64,000 bases of DNA from Tenuifilum thalassicum (GCF_013265555.1 NZ_CP041345.1:1224581-1288580); one strand, 5' to 3'; shown: positions 35,236 through 43,479, counted from the first letter of the stretch. The notes: a model not told the origin generated them from the letters alone. Numbers and translations: made by a program.

Positions 35236-36459
35236 CTCATACACAACCCCCAGTCCACCACCGGGCTCTTCGATGGTATGGAGGAGGGGGCGATGTTTAT
35301 GCTTGATGTAAAGAAATCATTAATGTCGTTACGCTTATACAAGAATTACCAAATTAGTTTAGTTATTGATAGCAAAAAAATTGGAGCATTAACACCTGGT
35401 GAGAAATTTTTCAAATATGAAATTCAAGATAAATTATTTTTAATATATGAGAAAGCCGGTAAATTTTCTAATATAAATATTGAAAAGACAGAAAAATATT
35501 CAAATTTTTATGATGCTACTATGTATCAAATCAAGTTAGGTGATTTTGGGTTAATTAACTGTTTATCAGAAAAAGATAGAGATATAATATATGATTTTTT
35601 GTCAGGTAAGGAAAATCATTCTGTACTTTTTGGAAGTGAGACATTGAAGATAAATGAAAAAGTTTATACTTGTGAACGGATATACAGAGATATTGAAGAA
35701 ATAGAGGCAGACTTAATTAAGAAAAACGTTTATTATAAAGAATTAAACGAAAAAGAACGCTTTATATTGTATTTGCCATTGAATATGTGGTACAGAGGCT
35801 ATTATTATGCAAGTGTATTTATGTATAACTGGCTTACAGGAGGTGGAGATATTCAGATGGATGAAGAACTCTTTAAATTTATAGATTCATGGCAATTATT
35901 AAAAGAAAGGAATGAAGAATATTTAAGCTATGTTGAGAAGAATAAGAATAGAAAGATAGAAATAGATTTAGAAGATGATAAATTTAGATTATATGATTTA
36001 AATGATTTAAGGGGAAAAATATTAAATGAAAAAGTTAAATTAGAATTAAGTTTTGAAAATATTAATAATTGTAAAAATTATGTTATAGGTGACTTAAATT
36101 TTGGTAACTGTAGTGTTGCGGAAGAGGATTTTGTATTTGATATAAACAATCCCCATAGTACTTCATTTGGTTCAGTTAGTTATAGATATTTTTTTGAAGG
36201 AGAATATGATCCACAAACAAGAACAATTATTGTAACAAAAGTATGGCAGGAAATAAATGATAAATTTAATTTTGATGGCTTACAGCCACTTGGTGCATGG
36301 TCGAGAAGTATATTTGAACCAATGGAGCCAATAAGTCATGTTTCAGTGTTAGAAGATAAGTATAATTATTTTAACGACACATTTAGATCCTTTCATTATA
36401 AAACAGGGATTGGTAAAGATTTTGAAATTAAAGTGAAAAAGAAGTTAACAAGTTTATAA
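35158..36459 (+). CDS. Toxin-like cassette A: unrecognised C-terminal domain
   Basis: The 433-residue frame starts inside the hairpin insert, passes through the pre-toxin end DLIHNPQSTTGLFDGMEEGAM (residues about 26-46), then about 385 residues of a domain I do not recognise. Visible features are GDFGLINCLSEKDRD, a WYRGYYYASVFMYNW aromatic segment near 220, an acidic linker and a C-terminal FGSVSYRYFFEGEYD to FHYKTGIGKDFEIK region that looks like a compact beta domain. The body is A+T-rich and A/T-biased at third positions, unlike core genes. Position after the pre-toxin and before a membrane protein remnant points to a polymorphic toxin tip. Confidence 0.6.
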   Translation: MKPRAERAPAKRSALVELIPLHGGSDLIHNPQSTTGLFDGMEEGAMFMLDVKKSLMSLRLYKNYQISLVIDSKKIGALTPGEKFFKYEIQDKLFLIYEKAGKFSNINIEKTEKYSNFYDATMYQIKLGDFGLINCLSEKDRDIIYDFLSGKENHSVLFGSETLKINEKVYTCERIYRDIEEIEADLIKKNVYYKELNEKERFILYLPLNMWYRGYYYASVFMYNWLTGGGDIQMDEELFKFIDSWQLLKERNEEYLSYVEKNKNRKIEIDLEDDKFRLYDLNDLRGKILNEKVKLELSFENINNCKNYVIGDLNFGNCSVAEEDFVFDINNPHSTSFGSVSYRYFFEGEYDPQTRTIIVTKVWQEINDKFNFDGLQPLGAWSRSIFEPMEPISHVSVLEDKYNYFNDTFRSFHYKTGIGKDFEIKVKKKLTSL

Positions 36460-36502
36460 AAATGATTAAATTATATGAAAATGCAGTGGAGTATAGATAA
36501 AA

Positions 36503-36998
36503 ATGAATTTTAAAGTTTTTCTTATAAACTTTTATTTTTGATAATCTTTATTTTATTTTTGTGTTTAATTTTAGAACATATTAGTTTTACCGATCAATAT
36601 TATTCTTTTTTATCAATATAATGTGCCAATTTCAAAAGATGTAATTCTAAAGTATATTGAAAAGGAGTATACTCCATTTGCTTTTGATGCATTTTCATCT
36701 TTATTTGGATTATTTTGGTCTTTAATTAATACTATATTTTACTTTATAATTCCATTAGTAATTTTTTATTCAATAAAAAATTAAAATTTATATCTATAAA
36801 CTGTTCGATATATTTAATTTAATAATAATTATTAATATATTATTTAATCCTGGATGGGATTATCTAGGTGATGCAGGTCTAATTTTTCCTGTTAAAAATC
36901 TTGCCATAATATTATTTACATTACTCATTATAATACGAATTCTACAATATAAAAAATTTAAAAAAATAGAAACAACAATAAATAAATCCCCCAGTTGA
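36503..36998 (+). pseudogene. Frameshifted multi-helix membrane protein (immunity-like) after toxin A
   Basis: No single frame is open, but four consecutive frames give one coherent hydrophobic protein: MNFKVFLINFYF, then LIIFILFLCLILEHISF, then NVPISKDVILKYIEKEYTPF with FWSLINTIFYFIIPLVIFY, then NPGWDYLGDAGLIFPVKN and LAIILFTLLIIIRIL. Breaks fall near 36538, 36615 and 36785-36830, mostly at A/T runs. It would have about four membrane helices. Its place right after toxin A fits a membrane immunity gene that has decayed, or sequencing indels. Confidence 0.5.
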
Positions 36999-37160
36999 GC
37001 CGAGGCTGTAACTATATTAAAAGCACATTGGGTTGGGCGTAGGTTAGCTAAGCGTACCCGCTTACAACTATTCTTTCAGGCTGTGCCTGAGTTCTTTGTT
37101 GTTTTATGTTGAGCCAAGGCTGAAAAAAGCAATAAACGAGCGTGTTCGGCGGCGGTTTCA
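36987..37160. repeat. Diverged R1 copy, split by unrelated sequence
   Basis: CCCCCAGTTGAGCCGAGGCTG opens like R1, about 85 bp of different sequence follow, and GTTGAGCCAAGGCTGAAAAA at 37107 restarts R1 up to the GTTCGGCGGCGG hairpin. No gene is seen between 36999 and 37460. Confidence 0.65.
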
Positions 37161-37228
37161 CCGCTGGCGTCCCGCCATCACAGATTTTTAACGATTGATG
37201 TTACAAACTGCATAGAAAGGCAAATCCC

Positions 37229-37411
37229 GGCCTAAAAGCCCAACCCGGCAATGGGTCGAGAGCGGATCGTAGCTAGGGGCCTGTGCAAGCGACACTGTCT
37301 GAGCCACGCCGCAGGCGGGGCGAGTTGTGTCGCGCATGCAGAGACACTCTCGGGGTACCCGTCGGGTAGGGCTTTTGAGCCTTGATCTTTTGCTTTAAGA
37401 CAAAAGAAGGG
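37229..37411. repeat. Dispersed repeat R2, copy 2
   Basis: From GGCCTAAAAGCCCAACCCGG to the AAAAGAAGG end. Compared with copy 1 it has the GAGTTGTGTCGCGCATGCAG variant shared with the copies at 42348 and 42663. Confidence 0.8.
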
Positions 37412-37462
37412 GTGCAGCCGTGCTCTCCCGCACCATCGCCCACTGCCTGTCCCGCTGGCGGG

Positions 37463-38657
37463 AAGCTGGCGCATGGAGTTTTTAACCTCCGCCATACCTT
37501 CAGTGAGAAAAATTTTGTATATTTACCCCAAGGCACAACCGGTAACCTTATGGACTACCCAACCACACCGGCACTTACCGACAGGTGCACCCACCTGATC
37601 AAACGCAGTTTCAATGAAACCCGCGCTGCGCGAGCAGGCGCGAGGCGAAGCGCGCTGGTTGAATTAATCCCGCCCCATGGCGGGAGGGACCTCATCCATA
37701 CCCCCCAGTCCACCACCGGCCTGTTCGAAGGCATGGAGGAAGGGGCGATGAAAGTTAATGCTGATGTTGAAATAAAAGATATTTTAGATGCTATAAGAAA
37801 TGCAAATGAAGCAGGAACTGAAACTTGTGTAATTAAGAAGTATGGTGTCGAGAATTTCTTTATTGATTATAATTTTAAACTATATGGAGATGAAGAAATT
37901 AAAATATCAGTTCTAAAATATAATTATTCAGAATTAAATATTAAAGTTTTAAAGAAGGAATGTAATATCTATAAAGGTGGTGATAATTATCATTTTGGAG
38001 CATATGGAAGTTTTACAACTTTTACCTTTTGGAGATTATAATGGAAACACAATATCAAATCTTTTGGTAATAACAGTTGAAGATAAAGATGCTGATAATA
38101 TTGAAAATTATTTATTTGGCGCTACAATAAGTGCTGCTCTATCTGAAATTGAAGAGTTTCTTGGAACTGATTATGAACAACAGCCTGGTAGTTTAAGATA
38201 TGATACAACTGAACAGGCTTTAGAAAAAATGGACTGTTCCGAATTAGTCGCACGCTTTTTACAGAAAGTTTGTGGTTTAGAGGAAGTTCCACATCCATTT
38301 TATACATCTTTGATGTTAAGTAGCATGAGGGATGGAAGGTTCGATAGTTTCTTACAGCACGTAAAGAATAGTGAAGAAGAAGATTTTAAGGATATTAGAC
38401 CAGGGGATGTTTTCCTATGGAGTAGAAGCTCTAGTGACGGGCATACAGGGGTTGTTGTTTCTTATGATAAGGAGACAGACAAAGTAACAGTCATTGAAGC
38501 CATTGGAAGTTTAGGGGCTTCCGAAGAATCACTTTCAAAAGACCTTGATGGTTATTGTAAAAGTTGTATCCGAAAATCAATATATACAAGAACCGGAAAA
38601 GCTTTATATAAACATGAAGGTTGGAAAGGATATTTTAGACCAGTAACTACTAAATAA
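37463..38657 (+). pseudogene. Toxin-like cassette B: pre-toxin stub plus NlpC/P60-like cysteine peptidase (one frameshift)
   Basis: The frame begins in repeat DNA and gives KLAHGVFNLRHTFSEKNF (the end of a HExxHGxxxLRH-type zinc motif whose HE is missing), LPQGTTGNLMDYP, the hairpin insert translated in frame, and LIHTPQSTTGLFEGMEEGAM. A domain of about 90 residues follows, then the frame breaks at a T run near 38027-38030; removing one T restores it. The C-terminal part has the NlpC/P60-like Cys in MDCSELVARFL (38235) and His in SDGHTGVVVSY (38442), followed by VTVIEA. Such domains cut peptidoglycan peptides. No start codon lies before the stub. Confidence 0.7.
37607..37690. repeat. Hairpin-bearing insert in pre-toxin stub B
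   Basis: About 84 bp (AGTTTCAATGAAACCCG to GGCGGGAGGG), matching the insert at 35151-35235. It contains a perfect TCCCGCC-CCAT-GGCGGGA hairpin. Here the insert keeps the reading frame. Confidence 0.65.
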
Positions 38658-38661
38658 AACC

Positions 38662-39261
38662 ATGAAAAAATATTTAATTATACTTATGATAGGTGTTTTT
38701 GGTTCAGGTAAAGCACAAAATAATGAATCACCTATTGACTTCTTTTCTTTAATTAAAAACCCTGAATATGTATGGACAACTACATATAGTATAAAGAAAG
38801 AAGATGATGTTACAGTTATATATTATGAATTTTACATGAAGGATGTACAGGTCGGGCAAGGGTGTATTTATGCAATTTCAAAACAATTTCCTGAGAAATG
38901 GACAAAAGATGCAGTTCAAACCCCTAAAGGAGAGTGCAATAATAAGAAAGATTATAAGCCTCTTTTTTATATAAATTGCGCAGCAAGTAGACTTTTTACA
39001 AAAGATAAAGAGAGACTAGTTAAAGAATTTGATATTTATACATTCTTTGTAGATAAGACTGATTTAGAAGGCCCATTTAAAGAGACTTCAGAATCTGGTA
39101 GTGCTGTATATTATAATGAAAAAACTGATAGCAAGGTTATTATTTATAAATACGAATCAGGCAAATGGGTCGAAATAGAAAATCAGAAATTGGGAGATGA
39201 AATACCTAGAACTTTTGGGAAAAAGTATATAAAAAAAATAGCAATGGAGAAAATCCATTAA
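38662..39261 (+). CDS. Secreted putative immunity protein for cassette B
   Basis: The 199-residue protein has a signal peptide (MKKYLIILMIGVFGSGKAQ) and a soluble domain with two or three cysteines (CIYAIS, ECNNKKD, INCAAS). I do not recognise the family. It begins five bases after the cassette B stop. A periplasmic location is what an immunity protein against a peptidoglycan-cutting toxin needs, so the pairing makes sense. A/T-rich codon use matches the other cassette genes. Confidence 0.65.
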   Translation: MKKYLIILMIGVFGSGKAQNNESPIDFFSLIKNPEYVWTTTYSIKKEDDVTVIYYEFYMKDVQVGQGCIYAISKQFPEKWTKDAVQTPKGECNNKKDYKPLFYINCAASRLFTKDKERLVKEFDIYTFFVDKTDLEGPFKETSESGSAVYYNEKTDSKVIIYKYESGKWVEIENQKLGDEIPRTFGKKYIKKIAMEKIH

Positions 39262-39330
39262 TACCCCGCTCACGCGGATTTACCTTCCTTATTCATGCGC
39301 TTCTTTTTTGGACGCGTGTGTTTTTCTTCT

Positions 39331-39617
39331 CGCTCACGCGTATTTTGTAATCCATTCGTATACCACTGTCACTCAGCAAAGCAACCCTGGCCTAAAAGCC
39401 CGACCCGGCAATGGGTCGATAGCTGATCGTAGATAGGGACCTGTGCAAGCGACACTGTCTGAGCCACGCCGCAGGCATGGCGAGTTGCGCCGCGCAGCAG
39501 ACCCTACCACGGGGCACCCATCGGGTAGGGCTTTTGAGACTTGATCTTTTGCTTCTTTTGCATCAAGGCAAAAGAAGGGAAAAACAAACGTGGCTTCGGC
39601 AGGTTCGGCATGGCATT
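39331..39617. repeat. Dispersed repeat R2, copy 3
   Basis: Same length and borders as copy 1 (34332-34618). It keeps the undiverged middle (CGACCCGGCAATGGGTCG). It opens the second 0.7 kb duplicated block. The 39262-39330 stretch before it holds nothing recognisable. Confidence 0.85.
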
Positions 39618-39723
39618 AATTCAAGATTTCAGATTCAAGACTTGTCCGGCATTGACGGATTTCAGACTTGTCCGGTGTTGACGGATTCAAGATTTGTCCT
39701 GCGTTGACGGATTCAAGAATTGT
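39618..39723. repeat. 26-bp degenerate tandem repeats
   Basis: Three to four units close to ACGGATTCAAGATTTGTCCT plus GCGTTG. Unit order differs from the array at 34619-34734, while the flanking blocks are nearly identical, so this part changes fastest. Confidence 0.8.
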
Positions 39724-40040
39724 CATATGATCTTCCGATACATTCCGAATGTTTCCGAATCATTCCGAATCCTTCTTCCTTCCAAGGACCCCTCCAAACC
39801 TCCCCTGAGAGGGGAGGCTTAACTCCCCTCTCCTTTTCAGGAGAGGGGCAGGGGGTGAGGTCAAAAAAATTCGAAACTCCAAAATCTAAAAACTAAACAC
39901 GGTTCTTCCGAATCCTTCCGATTATTTCCGAATCGTTCCGAATCATTCCGAATCATTCTTTTAACTTCCTCTAACTTCATTATTTAACTTCCTCTAACTT
40001 CCTCATATTCTTCCACCAGATCCGCCACACCTTCAGTGAT
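39724..40040. repeat. Long direct repeat R3, copy 2
   Basis: Almost identical to 34735-35050 with an offset of 4989 bases, rising to 4990 after one inserted C at 40010. The identity runs into the pre-toxin stub and ends where stub C diverges, as expected if recombination happens within the repeat or stub. Confidence 0.9.
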
Positions 40041-41426
40041 AAAAATTTTGTGATTCTACCCAAAGGCACAACCGGTAACCTTATGGACTACCCAACCTCC
40101 CCGGCGCTTGCCGATAGGTACACAGCACTAATCAAAATCCAATGGGAGCTCATCCACAACCCCCAGTCCACCACTGGGCTCTTCGACGGTATGGAGGAGG
40201 GGGCGCTATCTTCTGAATTTAAGGGCACGCCAGTTGTATTCTTGGGTGATACAGCTATCAGAAAAGAAAGATTGTTTATTTATAGCGATACCTCGAAAAC
40301 CGTAAAAGTAAAATTTGAAACAGCAGATACCTCTAAAACTAAAGTCGCATTTCAACTTATAATCACCACAGAACCAAATAATATCAAACTGCCCTATCCC
40401 AAAACCGGCTGTGACACTTTAGTATTCAATGAGATAAAACAAATACGGCTGGATTCTATTCCAAATGGGAAATATACCCTCACGTGCAAGGTAAAAGTAA
40501 AAACGTTAAAGAATAAAAAAGAGGTAGAAAGTGAAAAGGTATTTACAACCAATTTCTTTATAAGGACGAAAAAACTTGAAATAACGACAGAGCTGTTGAA
40601 AAGCATTTTCGCAAATAATCCAGATACTGCCAGGTTGGGCCAAGTAGCCAGGGCAATAAATAAATATTCAGAAGAGTTTGGGATAGTAAACGTTAATCGG
40701 ATGAGTCATTTTTTAGGGCAGATAGGAGCTGAAACAGGAGAATTAAAGAATTTAAAAGAAATACCTGGATACACACAGAAAAACATATATGACAATTGTT
40801 TAAAGCCGAATTTAAGAAACAGCTCAAAATCAACAACTGGCAAAACATTTAAATATTGCGATTTTGTTGAAGGGTATAATTGTTTGGATATAAATTCGGC
40901 CAAATGCTCTGATGATCCTAAAAATGCTGCAGGGCATGGTGACTGTGACTCATGCATACCTGTGCCATTCGATGGTAATGGTTGTACTTGGACATGGCTT
41001 AAATTCGATTCTTTATATAATATAAAGTCGAGCTATAACGGGACAGTTATATTTGATTACTGGTATGGTTGCCGAATGGGCAATGGTCCAAAAAGTTCTC
41101 GAGATGGCTCAACATACATGGGAAGAGGCTTCATACATTTGACAGGAAAAGACAACTATAAAGTTTTGTCCAATGAATGGAACAAAATTTATCCTGATGA
41201 TAAAAAAGAGTTTCATGGAAAAGATATAAATTTGTTAGAAACTGATGTGGAAATAGCTATAAAAGCAGCAATGATTTATTGGAAGTATAAAGGATTAAAT
41301 GAAATTGCTGATAAAGGAACATCTCCAACAATAGTGGAGAAGATCGGGAAAAAAGTAAACGGCGGAGATAACGGAATTACCTACAGAAAAAATTTAACCA
41401 ATTCGGCAGTGAATAATTTAAAATAA
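40011..41426 (+). CDS. Toxin-like cassette C: pre-toxin stub plus GH19-like peptidoglycan/chitin hydrolase
   Basis: The stub reads FHQIRHTFSDKNF, LPKGTTGNLMDYP, LIKIQWELIHNPQ and GLFDGMEEGAL with no insert. The only possible local starts are GTG 40050 or ATG 40083, so it is probably a displaced tip. Residues about 65-175 (from 40050) form a beta domain with KVKVKTLKNKKEV. From about 185 to 458 it is GH19/lysozyme-like: E228 in LGQIGAETGELK, a Cys-rich insert, GCRMGNG and the diagnostic DGSTYMGRGFIHLTGKDNY. This would cut the glycan of peptidoglycan. A/T-rich like cassettes A and B. Confidence 0.75.
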   Translation, partial: FHQIRHTFSDKNFVILPKGTTGNLMDYPTSPALADRYTALIKIQWELIHNPQSTTGLFDGMEEGALSSEFKGTPVVFLGDTAIRKERLFIYSDTSKTVKVKFETADTSKTKVAFQLIITTEPNNIKLPYPKTGCDTLVFNEIKQIRLDSIPNGKYTLTCKVKVKTLKNKKEVESEKVFTTNFFIRTKKLEITTELLKSIFANNPDTARLGQVARAINKYSEEFGIVNVNRMSHFLGQIGAETGELKNLKEIPGYTQKNIYDNCLKPNLRNSSKSTTGKTFKYCDFVEGYNCLDINSAKCSDDPKNAAGHGDCDSCIPVPFDGNGCTWTWLKFDSLYNIKSSYNGTVIFDYWYGCRMGNGPKSSRDGSTYMGRGFIHLTGKDNYKVLSNEWNKIYPDDKKEFHGKDINLLETDVEIAIKAAMIYWKYKGLNEIADKGTSPTIVEKIGKKVNGGDNGITYRKNLTNSAVNNLK

Positions 41427-41433
41427 ACGAGAG

Positions 41434-42140
41434 ATGAAAAACATAGTTATAATACTTCTTCTATGCAACATTACAGGATTGCATGCACTAGTTTATGAAG
41501 GTACTAGACTTTCATTGATGCAAGGTATCTGGCATTGTTACATTAATGATGAAAAAAGTATCTTTAAAATAGTAAAAGACAAGAATTGTTTAGAATTTAC
41601 GTATGAGCCTTCTGATAGTTTAGATTTTACACTTTTTGATATGATGATCGGCTTTCAGAATTTAGTCACTGAAGAAAATGAATTGATTTCTTTTAATATT
41701 GACAGTTTAAAAGAGGAAGGGTTGCATTATACTGAAATTATTGATAAAAAGACATAGCAGATGATGGAAATATTAATAAATCATTTTGCATAATTCCTTC
41801 CTATTACGAATGCGATGGCACAACATTATCAATTAATGGTGGTAAATTATTTGAATATATTAAAATAAAAAAGCTTCCATATAAAGCCCTAAAAAAAATA
41901 TACTATCGAGGAAAGATTGATAATAGAGATTACACAAAAGAATATTTAGATTTAGAAGTTGCAGAAATAGAAAAAGATGAAATTACTTTATATGATGAAA
42001 AAAAGAATAAAACCTTAGAAAAATTGAAAAAAGGAGATGTGATAGTTATTTTAGAAGAAAAGGGCAAGTGGTTAAGAATTGAATATAGCGATGATTATAA
42101 GCAAGGATGGATAAGAAAAGAAGACATCAATATGAAATAA
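41434..42140 (+). pseudogene. Secreted SH3-like putative immunity protein for cassette C (one frameshift)
   Basis: Starts seven bases after cassette C with a signal peptide (MKNIVIILLLCNITGLHA). The first frame stops at 41755-41757 after IIDKKT, but adding one A in the A5 run at 41745-41749 continues into ADDGNINKSFCIIPS and to a stop at 42140. The C-terminal 60 residues (VAEIEKDEITLYDEKKN, LKKGDVIVILEEKGKWLRI, QGWIRKEDI) resemble a bacterial SH3 domain. A periplasmic SH3-like protein fits protection against a wall hydrolase. Real decay and sequencing error are both possible. Confidence 0.6.
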
Positions 42141-42270
42141 GTTGTATTATTAAGTTTCTTTGTTTACCAACTTATATAATCTCCCACAGCCGAAACCCAT
42201 CACCAGCGCTTCGCTGATGGGCTTTATGCCCTTCAGCAAGCAATTTGGCTAATCATCAAGAATTGATCGC

Positions 42271-42545
42271 CTACCCTCCTATCGCCAGGAAGGACCAGGT
42301 ACTTTGCACTTTTGTACAGCTAACCTGCACCAGCCACTGCCCCCTTTGGCCTAAAAGCCCGACCCGGCAATGGGTCGGGAGCGGATCGTAGATAGGGGCC
42401 TGTGCAAGCGACACTGTCTGAGCCACGCCGCAGGCGGGGCGAGTTGTGTCGCGCATGCAGAGACGCTCTCGGGGTACTCATCGGGCAGGGCTTTTGAGCC
42501 TTGATCTTATGCTTCTTTTGCATCAAGGCAAAAGAAGAGGGATGC
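42271..42545. repeat. Tandem duplicated unit 1 containing R2 copy 4
   Basis: Begins CTACCCTCCTATCGCCAGGA, continues through CTTTGCACTTTTGTACAGC and enters R2 at 42348. The next unit at 42588-42894 repeats both parts. Open frames here are by-products of the G+C-rich repeat. Confidence 0.8.
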
Positions 42546-42587
42546 CTGTTGGCAGCAGCAGCTTAAAATTAGCTGCAGGGAACCGTG

Positions 42588-42894
42588 CCTACCCTTCTAT
42601 CGCCAGAAAGGACTATATACTTTGCACTTTTGGGCAGCTAACCTGCACCAGGCGCTATCCCTTTGGCCTAAAAGCCCGACCCGGCAATGGGTCGGGAGCA
42701 GATCGTAGATAGGGGCCTGTGCAAGCGACACTGTCTGAACCACGCCACAGGCGGGGCGAGTTGTGTCGCGCACGCAGAGACACTCTCGGGGTACCCATCG
42801 GGTAGGGCTTTTGAGCCTTGATCTTTTGCTTCTTTTGCATCAAGGCAAAAGAAGGGAAAAACAAACGTGGCCTCGGCAGGCTCAGCATGACATT
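42588..42894. repeat. Tandem duplicated unit 2 containing R2 copy 5
   Basis: Begins CTACCCTTCTATCGCCAGAA and matches unit 1, with a longer right end (AAACGTGGCCTCGGCAGGCT). The two units are separated by about 42 bp. Confidence 0.8.
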
Positions 42895-43025
42895 AATTCA
42901 AGATTTCAGATTCAAGACTTGTCCGGCATTAACGGATTCAAGACTTGTCCGGCGTTGACGGATTTAAGAATTGTCCGGCATTGACGGATCCAAGATTTGT
43001 CCTGCGTTGACGGATTTAAGAATTG
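42895..43025. repeat. 26-bp degenerate tandem repeats
   Basis: Five units close to ACGGATTCAAGACTTGTCCG plus GCGTTG, the most regular copy of this array in the window. No spacers. Confidence 0.85.
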
Positions 43026-43310
43026 TCATATGAACTTCCGATACATTCCGAATGTTTCCGAATCATTCCGAATCCTTCTTCCTTCCAAGGACCCCTCCAA
43101 ACCTCCCCTGAGAGGGGAGACCTAATTTTTAAGTTAGATAACACTATCTGTATTCCCCTCTCCTTTTCAGGAGAGGGGCAGGGGGAGAGGTCAAAAAAAA
43201 TCGAAACACCAGAAGCTATAAACTAAACACGGTTCTTCTGAATCCTTCCGAATATTTCCGAATCATTCCGATTCATTCTTTTAATTTCCCCTAACTTCCT
43301 TTAATGTCCT
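43026..43310. repeat. Partial, diverged R3 copy 3
   Basis: From CATATGAACTTCCGATAC through CCTCCCCTGAGAGGGGAGAC and the TTCCGAAT units. An extra 30 bp (TAATTTTTAAGTTAGATAAC region) splits the hairpin section. No pre-toxin stub follows; the accessory segment ends here. Nothing coding is seen from 42141 to 43529. Confidence 0.8.
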
Positions 43311-43429
43311 GAAAACTTTTTATTCCTTCTATATATTTCCCAATATTCCATCAGCTAAGCCAATATTGCTATTTAGAATAAGTTTAAACAAATTGATAAA
43401 TATCAACCTAAATCCACTAAAAATCTGCA

Positions 43430-43455
43430 CAAATTGTAACATATGTTACAATTTG
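43430..43455. promoter_or_regulatory. Perfect 26-bp palindrome, probable Crp/Fnr-family (HcpR-type) operator
   Basis: The left half CAAATTGTAACAT is mirrored exactly by ATGTTACAATTTG. The core TTGTAAC-ATAT-GTTACAA has the symmetry and 4-base spacer of Crp/Fnr-family sites. Its centre (43442.5) lies about 43 bases before the predicted transcript start of the hcp operon, the position of a class II activator. Confidence 0.75.
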
Positions 43456-43471
43456 TGGAGTGTGGGTAATC

Positions 43472-43479
43472 TACTTTTG
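43472..43479 (+). promoter_or_regulatory. -7 box of the hcp operon (TACTTTTG)
   Basis: A perfect TAnnTTTG. The -33 region lies within or beside the palindrome, as expected for an activator-dependent promoter. The leader to ATG 43530 would be about 45 bases. Confidence 0.6.

Noticed and set aside
42895-43025. CRISPR array
   Set aside because: The 26-bp units are directly adjacent and degenerate, without unique spacers, and there are no cas genes in the window.
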